DNA of 35,188 nt. Origin: Oscillospiraceae bacterium. Its GTDB lineage: Bacteria; Bacillota; Clostridia; Oscillospirales; Acutalibacteraceae. Position numbers and translations under genes: made by a program. Below are positions 14,744 through 23,070 of the stretch, piece by piece. The stretch is from contig SVPO01000010.1 in the NCBI GenBank assembly GCA_015065795.1, positions 1 to 35,188 of the forward strand, in the 5' to 3' direction. The notes beneath the pieces are model-generated. The model was not told the origin of the DNA. It did no database searches and worked only from the letters and a program-made list of their open reading frames with translations. Each line of letters starts with the position of its first letter. Position 1 is the first letter of the stretch.

Positions 14744-15670
14744 ATGAACAGATATCAGCCGGAGGGCAGGCTGCTGGATACGCCTGAAAACCTGCGGCAC
14801 ATGAAAGACATCCGCTCGCTGGAGCAGGCAGCGGAAAACGGAACGATCCTTGAGGCGCGCGCCATTCTCTGCGACAGTCAGCACAACATGGTGGTGGATC
14901 TGGGGTGCATGAAGGGCATCATCCGCCGCGAGGAGGGCGCACGGGGCATCGCCGAGGGCACGGTGCGAGACATCGCCCTTATTTCCCGTGTGGGCAAGCC
15001 CGTGAGCTTTGTGGTGCGCGAGGTGACCGCCGACCGCACCGGCCGCCCGTACGCGCTGCTGTCACGCAGGGCGGTGCAGGACCGCTGCGCCGCCGAACAG
15101 CTTGCCGCGCTGCGTCCCGGGGACGTCATCAGCGCGCGCGTGACCCATCTTGAACCCTTCGGTGCCTTTGTGGACATCGGCGCAGGGCTGCCGTCCATGA
15201 TAAGCATCGACGCCATTTCGGTGTCCCGTATCTGCCATCCCCGTGACCGTTTCAGCGTGGACATGGATATCATGGCGGTGGTGCGCTCGGTGGACGGCGA
15301 CGGACGCATCGTGCTGTCTCATCGGGAGCTGCTGGGCACATGGGCGCAGAACGCCGCGCGATTCCGCCCGGGGGAGACGGTCGCCGGAACGGTGCGTTCG
15401 GTGGAAAGCTACGGCATATTCGTGGAGCTGGCACCCAATCTCGCCGGTCTTGCCGAGTACCGGGAGGGCGTTGCGGTGGGCAGCGGAGCCAGCGTATTCA
15501 TCAAGAGCATCATCCCCGAGCGCATGAAGGTCAAGCTAGTGCTGGTGGATACCTTCCGCGCCGCGCCGCAGCCATCCGTCCCGGAATATTTCTTCCGCGG
15601 GGAGCACATGGACCGCTTTGTCTATTCGCCGCCCTCCTGCGGCAGGATCATCGAAACGGTCTTTGGCTGA
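14744..15670 (+). CDS. S1 RNA-binding domain protein
   Basis: 308 residues; ATG preceded by GGGGAGG at 8 bases. Two S1 domains are clear: about 124-195 (RPGDVISARVTHLEPFGAFVDIG) and about 205-268 (RPGETVAGTVRSVESYGIFVELAP). The N-terminal part (about 30-115) has a degenerate OB-like pattern (ILCDSQHNMVVDLGCMKGIIRREEG, then VGKPVSFVVREV). This three-part plan resembles the short RpsA-like S1 proteins of Clostridia, which bind single-stranded RNA and may help translation or mRNA stability. It is not full-length ribosomal protein S1. It is preceded by an imperfect palindrome and appears to be transcribed alone or with the Nudix gene. Confidence 0.85.
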   Translation: MNRYQPEGRLLDTPENLRHMKDIRSLEQAAENGTILEARAILCDSQHNMVVDLGCMKGIIRREEGARGIAEGTVRDIALISRVGKPVSFVVREVTADRTGRPYALLSRRAVQDRCAAEQLAALRPGDVISARVTHLEPFGAFVDIGAGLPSMISIDAISVSRICHPRDRFSVDMDIMAVVRSVDGDGRIVLSHRELLGTWAQNAARFRPGETVAGTVRSVESYGIFVELAPNLAGLAEYREGVAVGSGASVFIKSIIPERMKVKLVLVDTFRAAPQPSVPEYFFRGEHMDRFVYSPPSCGRIIETVFG

Positions 15671-15730
15671 CGCAAAACAGGATATTTATGAAAAACAGGC
15701 CGCGTCGGGTGTGTGTTAACAATATGTTTG

Positions 15731-15760
15731 TTGACATGATACCCGGCGCGGCGGTATTAT
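15731..15760 (+). promoter_or_regulatory. Upstream promoter P1 of the cadherin-like gene
   Basis: TTGACA (15731-15736), 18-base spacer, TATTAT (15755-15760). The expected start, near 15767, gives a leader of about 180 bases. Confidence 0.6.
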
Positions 15761-15808
15761 ATAATGTGTTTTTCTGCGAGATAAGCGGTATGACTCAGAC
15801 TAAAACGG

Positions 15809-15837
15809 TTGCCAAACACCGCTGCCCGTGGTAAAAT
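15809..15837 (+). promoter_or_regulatory. Second promoter P2 of the cadherin-like gene
   Basis: TTGCCA (15809-15814), 17-base spacer, TAAAAT (15832-15837), about 110 bases before the ATG at 15948. Confidence 0.55.
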
Positions 15838-15908
15838 ATAATGATTGGAAATTCTGCGGCAGTATCCCTGCCGACCCCATAATAATATCAAATTCAGGAA
15901 ATCAAGTG

Positions 15909-15930
15909 CGGACCCCGACGGACGGGTCCG
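15909..15930 (+). other. Small hairpin just before the ribosome site of the cadherin-like gene
   Basis: CGGACCC (15909-15915) pairs with GGGTCCG (15924-15930) around an 8-base loop. The GGGAGG ribosome site starts 5 bases later. It could tune translation or mRNA stability; no terminator T-run follows. Confidence 0.4.
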
Positions 15931-15947
15931 GAACGGGAGGAACAACG

Positions 15948-17306
15948 ATGAAAACTTCCATCAAGAGAACCGTATGTGTGATCATGGCACTGGTGCTGCT
16001 GTGCTGCTCGCTGCCCCTGACGGCGTGGGCGGAGTCCACCGACACCACCGCGCCCACCACCGCGCCCACCACCTCAACCACCGCCGCCCCTGCCACCGTC
16101 AAGCTGGATCAGCTGCGCGTCATGGGCAGCAACGGCAAGGTGTATCTCGCCACCCCCAACCTGAGTGACAGCGCCAACGCCTATTCCTTTGCCGTGCCCA
16201 ACTGGATGGAGACCGTCACCATCACCTTCATCGGCAAGGAGGGCATCGCCGCCACCTGCAGCAACGGACAGGCTGTCATCGCCGCCGGAACCAACTATTC
16301 GGTGAGCATGGATCTGACCGCCGACAAGCAGACCGTCACCCTCAGTCTGAAAAAAGACGGTATAACCCGCAGCATCGACATCACCGTCAACCGTCGCCAG
16401 ATCGACTGCTACATCGAGGACATCATGCTCTACAGCGGCGACAACGAGATCAATCCCACCGGCACCATAGATGAGGGCAAGATGTCCTTCACCCTGCCCT
16501 CCGGCTCTCTCAACGGCATCACCCTGCGCGTCAAGCCCCGTCACGAGGGCACCGTCACCATCTCCAACGTCACCAGTAAGCAGGACGGCGAGGTGGTCAC
16601 CGATGCCGAGAAGATCCAGCTCAAGCTCAACAAGTATTCCACCTACTACCCCACCGACCTGTGCGACACCACCTCCTTTGACAAGCTGGTGGAAGGCACC
16701 AACAGATACTACATCGAGGTCAAGGCAGGCAACGTCACCCGAACCTGCGACGTGACCGTCATCGTGGGTGATCCCAACGCAAACGCCCCCACCACGACCA
16801 CTACCACCACAACCACCGCCGCTCCCACTGTTCCCACCGAGACCGCACCCACCACTCTGCCCTCAACCCAGCAGACCATCCCCGGCACTCCCAGCGGAGG
16901 CGGCTCCACCAGCATGCTCAGCAGCATCCCCCCTGTGCTGTGGATACTCATTGGCATCATCGCCCTTGTGGTCATCGGCTCCTGCATCTTCATGATCGTC
17001 AACATGAACTCCGGCAACCGCCGCCGCGGAGGCTACAACGACTACGATTACGACTATGATTACGGTCCCCAGCGTCCCAGACGCCGCCGCAATCTCACCG
17101 AGTATCTGGACGACGAATACGACGATTATGACCGTGCGCCCAGACGCGGCGGACGCTACGATGATTACGACGATTACGACGACTATTCTCCCCGTCGCGG
17201 CGGTCGCTACGACAGCTACGACGAATACGACGATTACGATCCTCCCAGACGCAGCAGCCGCTTTGAGGATTACGACGACTACGACGACGGCTACGGCGGA
17301 TATTGA
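15948..17306 (+). CDS. Exported membrane protein: cadherin-like repeats, Thr-rich stalk, Tyr/Asp/Arg-rich cytoplasmic tail
   Basis: 452 residues from the ATG with GGGAGG 7 bases upstream. Signal peptide 1-28 (cleavage near AWA/ES), a Thr/Pro/Ala linker (31-50), two beta-sandwich units about 53-148 and 154-273 with the cadherin-like pattern (LDQLRVMG..., SFAVPNW, NYSVSMDL, ending TVNRR), then a Thr stalk (280-320), one membrane helix (about 327-352) and a cytoplasmic tail (355-452). The tail repeats PRRGGRYDDYDDYDDY-like units, mixing basic clusters with Asp-Tyr pairs, about a quarter Tyr. I do not know its role; surface adhesion or cell-envelope organisation is likely for the outer part, and the tail looks like an interaction or phase-separating segment. 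It is translationally linked to a DUF951 gene (TGATG). Confidence 0.82.
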   Translation: MKTSIKRTVCVIMALVLLCCSLPLTAWAESTDTTAPTTAPTTSTTAAPATVKLDQLRVMGSNGKVYLATPNLSDSANAYSFAVPNWMETVTITFIGKEGIAATCSNGQAVIAAGTNYSVSMDLTADKQTVTLSLKKDGITRSIDITVNRRQIDCYIEDIMLYSGDNEINPTGTIDEGKMSFTLPSGSLNGITLRVKPRHEGTVTISNVTSKQDGEVVTDAEKIQLKLNKYSTYYPTDLCDTTSFDKLVEGTNRYYIEVKAGNVTRTCDVTVIVGDPNANAPTTTTTTTTTAAPTVPTETAPTTLPSTQQTIPGTPSGGGSTSMLSSIPPVLWILIGIIALVVIGSCIFMIVNMNSGNRRRGGYNDYDYDYDYGPQRPRRRRNLTEYLDDEYDDYDRAPRRGGRYDDYDDYDDYSPRRGGRYDSYDEYDDYDPPRRSSRFEDYDDYDDGYGGY

Positions 17307-17497
17307 TGAAGGACATCCGCACGGGCGACCGTCTGGTGGTCAGAAAGCCCCATCCCTGCTCCTCGGACACCTTTCTTGTGCTGCGCACCGGCATGGACGT
17401 GCGTCTGCGCTGCGAGGGCTGCGGACACGAGATCATGATACCCCGCGCGAAAGCGGACAAAATGATAAAAACGATCATCCGAAAGGAAACCGACTGA
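17306..17497 (+). CDS. DUF951 family small protein
   Basis: 63 residues. The ATG overlaps the preceding TGA by one base (TGATG), so translation is probably re-initiated. The sequence matches the DUF951 pattern: Mx[43 protein letters not shown], with Cys18, Cys36, Cys39 and His41 as a likely zinc site, and a basic helix at the end ([12 protein letters not shown]). The family is widespread in Firmicutes; its function is not established and nucleic-acid binding is only a guess from the basic end and the zinc knuckle. RF1 starts one base after its stop, so the two are co-transcribed. Confidence 0.9.
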   Translation: MKDIRTGDRLVVRKPHPCSSDTFLVLRTGMDVRLRCEGCGHEIMIPRAKADKMIKTIIRKETD

Positions 17498-17498
17498 T

Positions 17499-18578
17499 AT
17501 GTTTGACCGACTGGCTGTTGCCGAACAGCGATTCAACGAGCTGAACGAAAAGGCGTGCGATATGGCAGTCATCTCCGATCCGGCGCAGTACCGCGACGTG
17601 ATGAAGGAGATCAAGCAGCTCACTCCGCTGGTGGAGACCTATCGCGAGTATTCCGCCGCAAAAAAGGCCGAGGCAGACGCAAGGGAAATGCTGGATGCCG
17701 GCGGTCTTGACGAGGAACTGCGCGAGCTGGCTCAGATCGAGCTGGAGGAATCCAGGGCGCGCATCGAGGAGCTGAGCGAACAGCTCAAGATCCTGCTTCT
17801 GCCCCGTGACCCCAACGACGACCGCAACGTCATCATCGAGATTCGCGGCGGTGCCGGCGGCGACGAGGCGGCGCTGTTCTCCGCCGTGCTTACCCGTATG
17901 TACACCATGTACGCCGAGTCTCAGGGCTGGAAGACCGAGATCATCAGCGCCAGCGAGACCGAGCTGGGCGGCTACAAGGAAGTCAGCTTCATGGTCAACG
18001 GCGACGGTGCATATTCCCGTCTCAAGTTCGAGAGCGGCGTGCACCGCGTACAGCGCGTGCCCGAGACCGAGTCCCAGGGACGCATCCACACCTCCACCGT
18101 CACCGTGGCGGTGCTGCCCGAGGCAGAAGATGTGGAGATCGAGCTCAACATGACCGACCTGAAGATCGACACCTATCGTTCCAGCGGCGCAGGCGGTCAG
18201 CACGTCAACACCACCGACTCCGCCGTGCGCATCACCCATCTGCCTACCGGTCTGGTGGTGGAATGTCAGGACGAGCGCAGTCAGATAAAGAACCGCGACA
18301 AGGCAATGCGCGTGCTCAAGGCACGTCTGCTGGATGCCGAGCGTCAGCGTCAGTCGGACGCCATCGCCGCCGACCGCAAGGCGCAGGTGGGCACCGGCGA
18401 CCGCTCGGAGCGTATCCGCACCTACAACTATCCTCAGGGCAGAGTGACCGACCATCGCATCGGTCTGACCCTGTACAAGCTGGAAGCCGTGCTCAACGGC
18501 GACCTTGACGAGCTGGTGGACGGTCTGATCACCGCCGATCGCGCCCGTCTGCTGGAGGAGTCAATGAATAATCAGTAA
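17499..18578 (+). CDS. prfA: Peptide chain release factor 1 (RF1)
   Basis: 359 residues, the usual length. The GGQ catalytic motif is at 232-234 ([20 protein letters not shown]) and the codon-reading tripeptide is Pro188-Glu189-Thr190 ([14 protein letters not shown]), the RF1 PxT type that reads UAA and UAG, rather than the SPF of RF2. The N-terminal coiled helices (1-100) are present. It releases finished peptides at the ribosome. The start follows the DUF951 stop by one base, with a GAAAGGA site about 12 bases upstream. In many Firmicutes prfA is followed by prmC; here that partner is absent and a nitroreductase follows. Confidence 0.97.
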   Translation: MFDRLAVAEQRFNELNEKACDMAVISDPAQYRDVMKEIKQLTPLVETYREYSAAKKAEADAREMLDAGGLDEELRELAQIELEESRARIEELSEQLKILLLPRDPNDDRNVIIEIRGGAGGDEAALFSAVLTRMYTMYAESQGWKTEIISASETELGGYKEVSFMVNGDGAYSRLKFESGVHRVQRVPETESQGRIHTSTVTVAVLPEAEDVEIELNMTDLKIDTYRSSGAGGQHVNTTDSAVRITHLPTGLVVECQDERSQIKNRDKAMRVLKARLLDAERQRQSDAIAADRKAQVGTGDRSERIRTYNYPQGRVTDHRIGLTLYKLEAVLNGDLDELVDGLITADRARLLEESMNNQ

Positions 18579-18677
18579 GCTCACATATTTATCCGGCTCC
18601 CCCGCAGCGGCAGCCTGCGCCGGTCAATGTCTTGCTCCCCCAGCCAGCGTCCTCATTTTTCCCGAAAGGAAATCCCC

Positions 18678-19211
18678 ATGAACGATTTTGCATCCATCCC
18701 CGTTCTGCAGACCATCGAGCAGCGCATCAGTGTGCGGAAGTTCACCGATCAGCCGGTGAGCGACGAGCAGGTGCGCCTGCTGCTCAACGCGGCCTTCTGC
18801 GCTCCCAGCGCCTGCAACAGGCGTCCGTGGGAGTTCGTGGTGGTGCGCGATCGGGAGATCCTTGAAAAATTCGCGGCAAAGTTCCGCTTCCAGAAGATGA
18901 TGACCGAAGCTGCCCTCGCCATTGTTGTGTGCGAGGACACCCAACGCTCCCTTGACCACGATCTGTCGGTCAACGACTGCTCGGCGGCTGTGCAGAACAT
19001 TCTCCTTGCCGCTCACGCCATGGGTCTGGGCACCTGCTGGTGCGGTCTGCGTCCCGACGGAGTTGCGCGCAGGACGAGAGAATGGCTGAACGCCCCGGAA
19101 AACATTCTGCCCATCGCTACCATCGCCGTGGGATATCCTGCGGAAAGCCGCGAACATAAGGATCGCTACGAGCCCGAACGGGTGCATTTTGACCGCTGGG
19201 GCAGCCGATAG
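18678..19211 (+). CDS. Nitroreductase-family FMN oxidoreductase
   Basis: 177 residues, a normal short family member. The ATG has GAAAGGA 7 bases upstream. FMN-binding features: ISVRKFTDQPVS near residue 17, APSACNRRPWEFVVV at about 41-55, NDCSAAVQNILLAAHAMGLGTCWCG at about 97-121 and the C-terminal IAVGYPAE. The usual SAxNxQPW is SACNRRPW. The enzyme should reduce quinones, flavins or nitro compounds with NAD(P)H. It begins a run of four closely spaced genes (18678-22953): nitroreductase, 2H phosphoesterase, solute-binding lipoprotein and S41 peptidase, separated by 15, 14 and 32 bases. A shared function is not evident. Confidence 0.9.
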   Translation: MNDFASIPVLQTIEQRISVRKFTDQPVSDEQVRLLLNAAFCAPSACNRRPWEFVVVRDREILEKFAAKFRFQKMMTEAALAIVVCEDTQRSLDHDLSVNDCSAAVQNILLAAHAMGLGTCWCGLRPDGVARRTREWLNAPENILPIATIAVGYPAESREHKDRYEPERVHFDRWGSR

Positions 19212-19226
19212 ATCAGGAGTATTACC

Positions 19227-19730
19227 ATGCAGGATAAATTCCTTTGCGTTCTGGCAGGCTATGACGACCAGACGGAAGCCCGTCTTGCCGCCCTGCAGAA
19301 CACACTTTACGAAGCCGGATTCAGCGGCTCACAGACCAGAAACATCCCCATGCATATAACCGCAGGCACATTCCCTGTGGAGGAGGAAGAACGAGCCGCC
19401 GCTCTGGTGCGCAGCGTTGCCGCCGCCACTCAGCCCTTTGAGGTCTCTCTGAGTCACATCGGATTGTTCGCCGGTTCAAGGGTGCTGTTTGTGGCTCCCG
19501 ACGGCAAGCGCGAGCTGTTTGAGCTTCGTGAGCATTTCGGCGCATCCCACGGCTGGGTGCCCCACACCACCATGCTCATCGATCAGCCTGAGACGGTGTA
19601 CAGGGCGCTGCCCGTGCTGATGGACGCCTTCGCGCCCTCATGCGGAACGATCACCCACCTGCATCTGTACGAATTCTTCCCGTCGCGGCACATACTGACG
19701 GTGGCTCTGGGCGAGGCTCAGGACACCTGA
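19227..19730 (+). CDS. 2H phosphoesterase (2'-5' RNA ligase / YjcG-like)
   Basis: 167 residues; ATG preceded by AGGAG. Two His-x-Thr motifs define the 2H superfamily: MHITAGTF at about residues 42-49 and WVPHTTML at about 111-118. Such proteins act on 2',3'-cyclic phosphates or 2'-5' bonds in RNA or nucleotides; in Firmicutes, the physiological substrate is generally unknown. The fold is a small cytoplasmic domain with no signal. It lies 15 bases after the nitroreductase stop and 14 bases before the solute-binding gene. Confidence 0.82.
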   Translation: MQDKFLCVLAGYDDQTEARLAALQNTLYEAGFSGSQTRNIPMHITAGTFPVEEEERAAALVRSVAAATQPFEVSLSHIGLFAGSRVLFVAPDGKRELFELREHFGASHGWVPHTTMLIDQPETVYRALPVLMDAFAPSCGTITHLHLYEFFPSRHILTVALGEAQDT

Positions 19731-19744
19731 CAAGAGGAGAAACG

Positions 19745-21418
19745 ATGAAAAATACCCCGAAGAAAAAAAGAAACATCTCCCGCCTGCTGGCGCGCTGCAT
19801 CGCCGCGCTGCTGGCGGTGGTCATGATAACCGGCACACTGACCGCCTGCTCCGAGGATACCGGCGGCGTGGGCTATAAATTCAGCTTTTCCCTCACTGCC
19901 AATCCCCGTAACCTTGACCCCCAGATGGCAACCGACAACAATTCTCTGATGGTCATCCGCAATATGTACGAGGGTCTGATGCGCAGTGATTCCTCCGGCG
20001 ACCTCATCCCCGGTGTTGCCGAAAGCTACGAGGTCAACGCCGAATTCGATGAATATATCTTCTATCTGCGCGAGGATGCCAGATGGTCCAACGGCGACCC
20101 CGTCACCGCATTTGACTTTGAATTCGCGTGGCGCAGAGCCCTTGATCCGGGCACCAACTCCGACACCTGCCTCGCTCTCTACTGTATCCAGAACGCCGAA
20201 GCCATCAACAAAGGCGAGGTCAGCGCGCAGGAGCTGGGCGTCACGGTCATCGACGAGCACACCCTCAAGGTGATGCTGGAATACCCCTACGCCGAGTTTC
20301 CTCTGCAGACCACTCAGGCGGTATATATGCCCTGCAATCAGACGTTCTTTGAGAGCACCAGCGGACACTACGGCCTTGACGACGACTACGTCATCAGCAA
20401 CGGTCCCTTCTGCTTCTATCAGAACGCTGCGTTCCTTGAGTCCACGGCAACCTCGTGGAACCACGACAACTATGTGCGAATGATCCGCAACGAATATTAC
20501 CGCGGTGAGCAGACCTGTCTGCCTGCCGTTCTCTATCTGGGCATCCGTAACCGCAAGTCGGTATACTACGAGCTGCTGGTGGAGGAGGTCGTGGAGGCTG
20601 CCAAGATCGAATCCCAGTACGTTGACCGTCTGGAGGACGAGGGCTATCTGACCTACACCTACACCGACTGCACATGGGGACTGATATTCAACACCTCCGC
20701 CAACGGCTTTGACGATGCCTATGTGCGTCAGGCGTTTGCCATGTGCGCCGACACCGCTCTCTACGAAAGCGAGCTGGCAGACAACACCGAGGTTGCCTAC
20801 GACATCATCCCTCCCGTCACCAAGCTGAACGGTATGCTCTACCGCGAGCTGGCTGGCAGCGGCATGAAGCTCAAGGCAGATCCCTCCTCCGCCTACAGCC
20901 TGCTCAAGAAGGGCTATGCCAATCAGGGACGCACCAATCTGCCCACCATCACGGTCATCTGCCCCAACGACGAGAACGTGGTGCGCCTGATGCAGAATCT
21001 GGTGCAGTCCTGGCGTGACAATCTGCTCATCTACGTCAACCTTGAGCCTCTGAGCGAGGATACGCTGAACAACCGCGTGGACATCGGCGACTATCAGATC
21101 GCCCTGTGGTGCCTCGCACCCAGCAAGGACGGTCCTCTGGAGTGCCTCAAGAAGTTCGACTCGGAGAATTATTACAACCCTGCCCGGCTCAAGAGTCCGG
21201 CATTCGACAAGCTCATCGACCTTTCCGCCGCCAAGACCAACACCGAGGACATCCTCGCGCCGCTGGTCGCCGCGGAGAAGTATCTGAACAACATGGCGAT
21301 CTTCTATCCCATGTTCTACGAAACCACCTACTACGCCACTTGGAACACCGTGGACGGCATCTATTTCTCTCCCTTTGACGGTACGGCGGACTTCATCAAC
21401 GCCACCTGTACGGAGTAA
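19745..21418 (+). CDS. ABC transporter substrate-binding lipoprotein (oligopeptide-binding, SBP family 5)
   Basis: 557 residues from the ATG with AGAGGAG about 5 bases upstream. A Lys/Arg-rich N-terminus and hydrophobic stretch end in the lipobox LTAC, so the protein is lipid-anchored outside the membrane. Family 5 landmarks: NPRNLDPQMATDNNSLMVIRNMYEGLMRSDSSGDLIPGVAESYEV, then YIFYLREDARWSNGDPVTAFDFEFAWRRALDP, and the C-terminal region with FDKLIDLSAAK. It should bind peptides or similar ligands for uptake. No permease or ATPase genes are near, so it is an orphan that shares a distant transporter or has another role. The S41 peptidase gene 32 bases on may supply or process peptides. Confidence 0.92.
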   Translation: MKNTPKKKRNISRLLARCIAALLAVVMITGTLTACSEDTGGVGYKFSFSLTANPRNLDPQMATDNNSLMVIRNMYEGLMRSDSSGDLIPGVAESYEVNAEFDEYIFYLREDARWSNGDPVTAFDFEFAWRRALDPGTNSDTCLALYCIQNAEAINKGEVSAQELGVTVIDEHTLKVMLEYPYAEFPLQTTQAVYMPCNQTFFESTSGHYGLDDDYVISNGPFCFYQNAAFLESTATSWNHDNYVRMIRNEYYRGEQTCLPAVLYLGIRNRKSVYYELLVEEVVEAAKIESQYVDRLEDEGYLTYTYTDCTWGLIFNTSANGFDDAYVRQAFAMCADTALYESELADNTEVAYDIIPPVTKLNGMLYRELAGSGMKLKADPSSAYSLLKKGYANQGRTNLPTITVICPNDENVVRLMQNLVQSWRDNLLIYVNLEPLSEDTLNNRVDIGDYQIALWCLAPSKDGPLECLKKFDSENYYNPARLKSPAFDKLIDLSAAKTNTEDILAPLVAAEKYLNNMAIFYPMFYETTYYATWNTVDGIYFSPFDGTADFINATCTE

Positions 21419-21450
21419 TTGGCGCGATTATTACGGAGAGTATTGGGAAT

Positions 21451-22953
21451 ATGGAAGAAAAATCGAAAATCAGACACCTATGGATTCCCGTGGCGGTGCT
21501 GACGGCAGCTGTCCCCGGGCTTGTTGCCCTCAATCTGCTTGCAGTCAGTTTTTCGCCGTGGATCATGGTGCTCACCGTCTCGCTTCTCATCGCCGCCTGT
21601 GTTCTGTATGTGCTTCGCAGCGGTGCAGGGAGATGGGCAAAGACCCTCCTGTCCGCAGTGTCGGCGGTAATGATCGTCCTCGGACTGTTTGCCGCTTACT
21701 GCGTACCATACTGGAGCAGTATGGCTCTGCGCGACGACCGGGATCATTCCCGAGGCTACGACGCTGTGCTCACCCTTGAGGAAGCACAGGAGGACATGGC
21801 TCAGATGCGTTCCATCGTCAGCCGCTGCCACCCTGCGTTCATCGACGAGGTGCCTGCCCCGTTCGACGGAGCTTACGATGCCGCCCTTGAGCGGCTGGCG
21901 CAGGACGGAATGATCACCGTTAACGACCTGCGCCGTGAGATTCAGCGCACCCTTTCGGTGCTGGGCGACGGGCACACCAGCGCCTATCCCCACTACGACG
22001 GTCAGCGCTATCTGAAAACCATCGCCGGACACAAGGCTGAGGGGCGGTCTCTCCACGCCATAAACGGCATGACCGCCAAGGAGCTTTTCGAGGAGCGGCG
22101 CGAACTATTCTGTTATGAGGCGGACAGCTGGGGCGTGCTCGGTCTGCGTGACAATCTCAGCACCATCTCGGGGCTGGATTTTCTCGGCATCGATCCCGAG
22201 GGCGTTGAGTACACATGGGTCGGCGCGGACGGCGAATACGTCACCGACACCCACACCGCCGCCGATTTCCTGCCGCTGGATGAATACACCGCGTACAACG
22301 CACAGTACAGCACCGGCAACGGGCAGACCGACAGCTTCGTGCGGTACGAGATCGACGCGGAGAACGACCTTGCCGTTCTTACCCTGACTGCCTGTCAGTA
22401 CGACGACGAATACATAGCCTGCCTGAGGGATATGTTCACCGAGGTAAAGGCACTGGGCATCGGCAATGTGGCGGTCGACCTGCGGGGCAACGGTGGAGGA
22501 AACTCGCTTGTTGCCAACGAGTTCATCCGCTATCTGCCCGTGGACACATACTGTGTGGACGGCTATATTCATCGTCTGGGCTGCTTCATGCTGGATTTTA
22601 CCGGCGACAAATACACGGTGATCGAGAACCGGAGATACACCGATCTTGCCTTTGACGGGAACCTGTATCTGCTGACCGACAGCGGCAGCTTTTCTTCCGC
22701 CATGCTCTTTGCGGCATACATAAAGGATAACGGTCTGGGCACCCTCATCGGCGAGCCTCCGGGAAACGATCCCAACGGCTTCGGCGACATTGCCGAATTC
22801 CGACTGAGCAATTCCCGACTGTACATGAGCGTCTCCACCAAGCAGTTCTTCCGCCCCGACCGCGAGTGCACCGACCGGCTGGTGATGCCCGACGTGGAGT
22901 GCGGCGGCACGGAGGCGATGGAGAGGCTGCCGGAGCTTCTGGCGGCGGAATGA
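21451..22953 (+). CDS. Membrane-anchored S41-family serine peptidase
   Basis: 500 residues. Three membrane helices lie at about 11-33, 35-56 and 64-86. The external part begins with a helical segment (RDHSRGYDAVLTLEEAQEDM...), includes LGDGHTSAYPHY at about 171-183 (a tail-specific protease/S41 landmark), and the catalytic core VDLRGNGGGNSL and LTDSGSFSSAMLFA, where Ser415 is the probable nucleophile, followed by IGEPPGNDPN. No PDZ domain is evident. S41 enzymes cut proteins near their C-termini or degrade peptides; here it acts outside the cell membrane. It is the last gene of the run from 18678; glyS has its own promoter just downstream. Confidence 0.87.
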   Translation: MEEKSKIRHLWIPVAVLTAAVPGLVALNLLAVSFSPWIMVLTVSLLIAACVLYVLRSGAGRWAKTLLSAVSAVMIVLGLFAAYCVPYWSSMALRDDRDHSRGYDAVLTLEEAQEDMAQMRSIVSRCHPAFIDEVPAPFDGAYDAALERLAQDGMITVNDLRREIQRTLSVLGDGHTSAYPHYDGQRYLKTIAGHKAEGRSLHAINGMTAKELFEERRELFCYEADSWGVLGLRDNLSTISGLDFLGIDPEGVEYTWVGADGEYVTDTHTAADFLPLDEYTAYNAQYSTGNGQTDSFVRYEIDAENDLAVLTLTACQYDDEYIACLRDMFTEVKALGIGNVAVDLRGNGGGNSLVANEFIRYLPVDTYCVDGYIHRLGCFMLDFTGDKYTVIENRRYTDLAFDGNLYLLTDSGSFSSAMLFAAYIKDNGLGTLIGEPPGNDPNGFGDIAEFRLSNSRLYMSVSTKQFFRPDRECTDRLVMPDVECGGTEAMERLPELLAAE

Positions 22954-22982
22954 CCGCTGACACCGCATAAATCCTGTTTTTC

Positions 22983-23011
22983 TTGACATCAGCGCATCAA
23001 AGCGTTATGAT
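22983..23011 (+). promoter_or_regulatory. Sigma-A promoter for glycyl-tRNA synthetase
   Basis: TTGACA (22983-22988), 17-base spacer, TATGAT (23006-23011), about 60 bases before the ATG. The leader is too short for a T-box. Confidence 0.82.
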
Positions 23012-23070
23012 ATATCAGAATCGTTAGTATTTTGACAAAGATCAGTATATTGGTAAAGGAAGGATAAGTT

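Noticed and set aside
18590..18650. Terminator after prfA
   Set aside because: Only short, interrupted stems (CGCAG/CTGCG, CCGG/CCGG) and no T-run directly after; not supported.
23012..23070. T-box leader before glyS
   Set aside because: The leader is only about 55 bases; no specifier loop, T-box sequence or terminator hairpin could fit.
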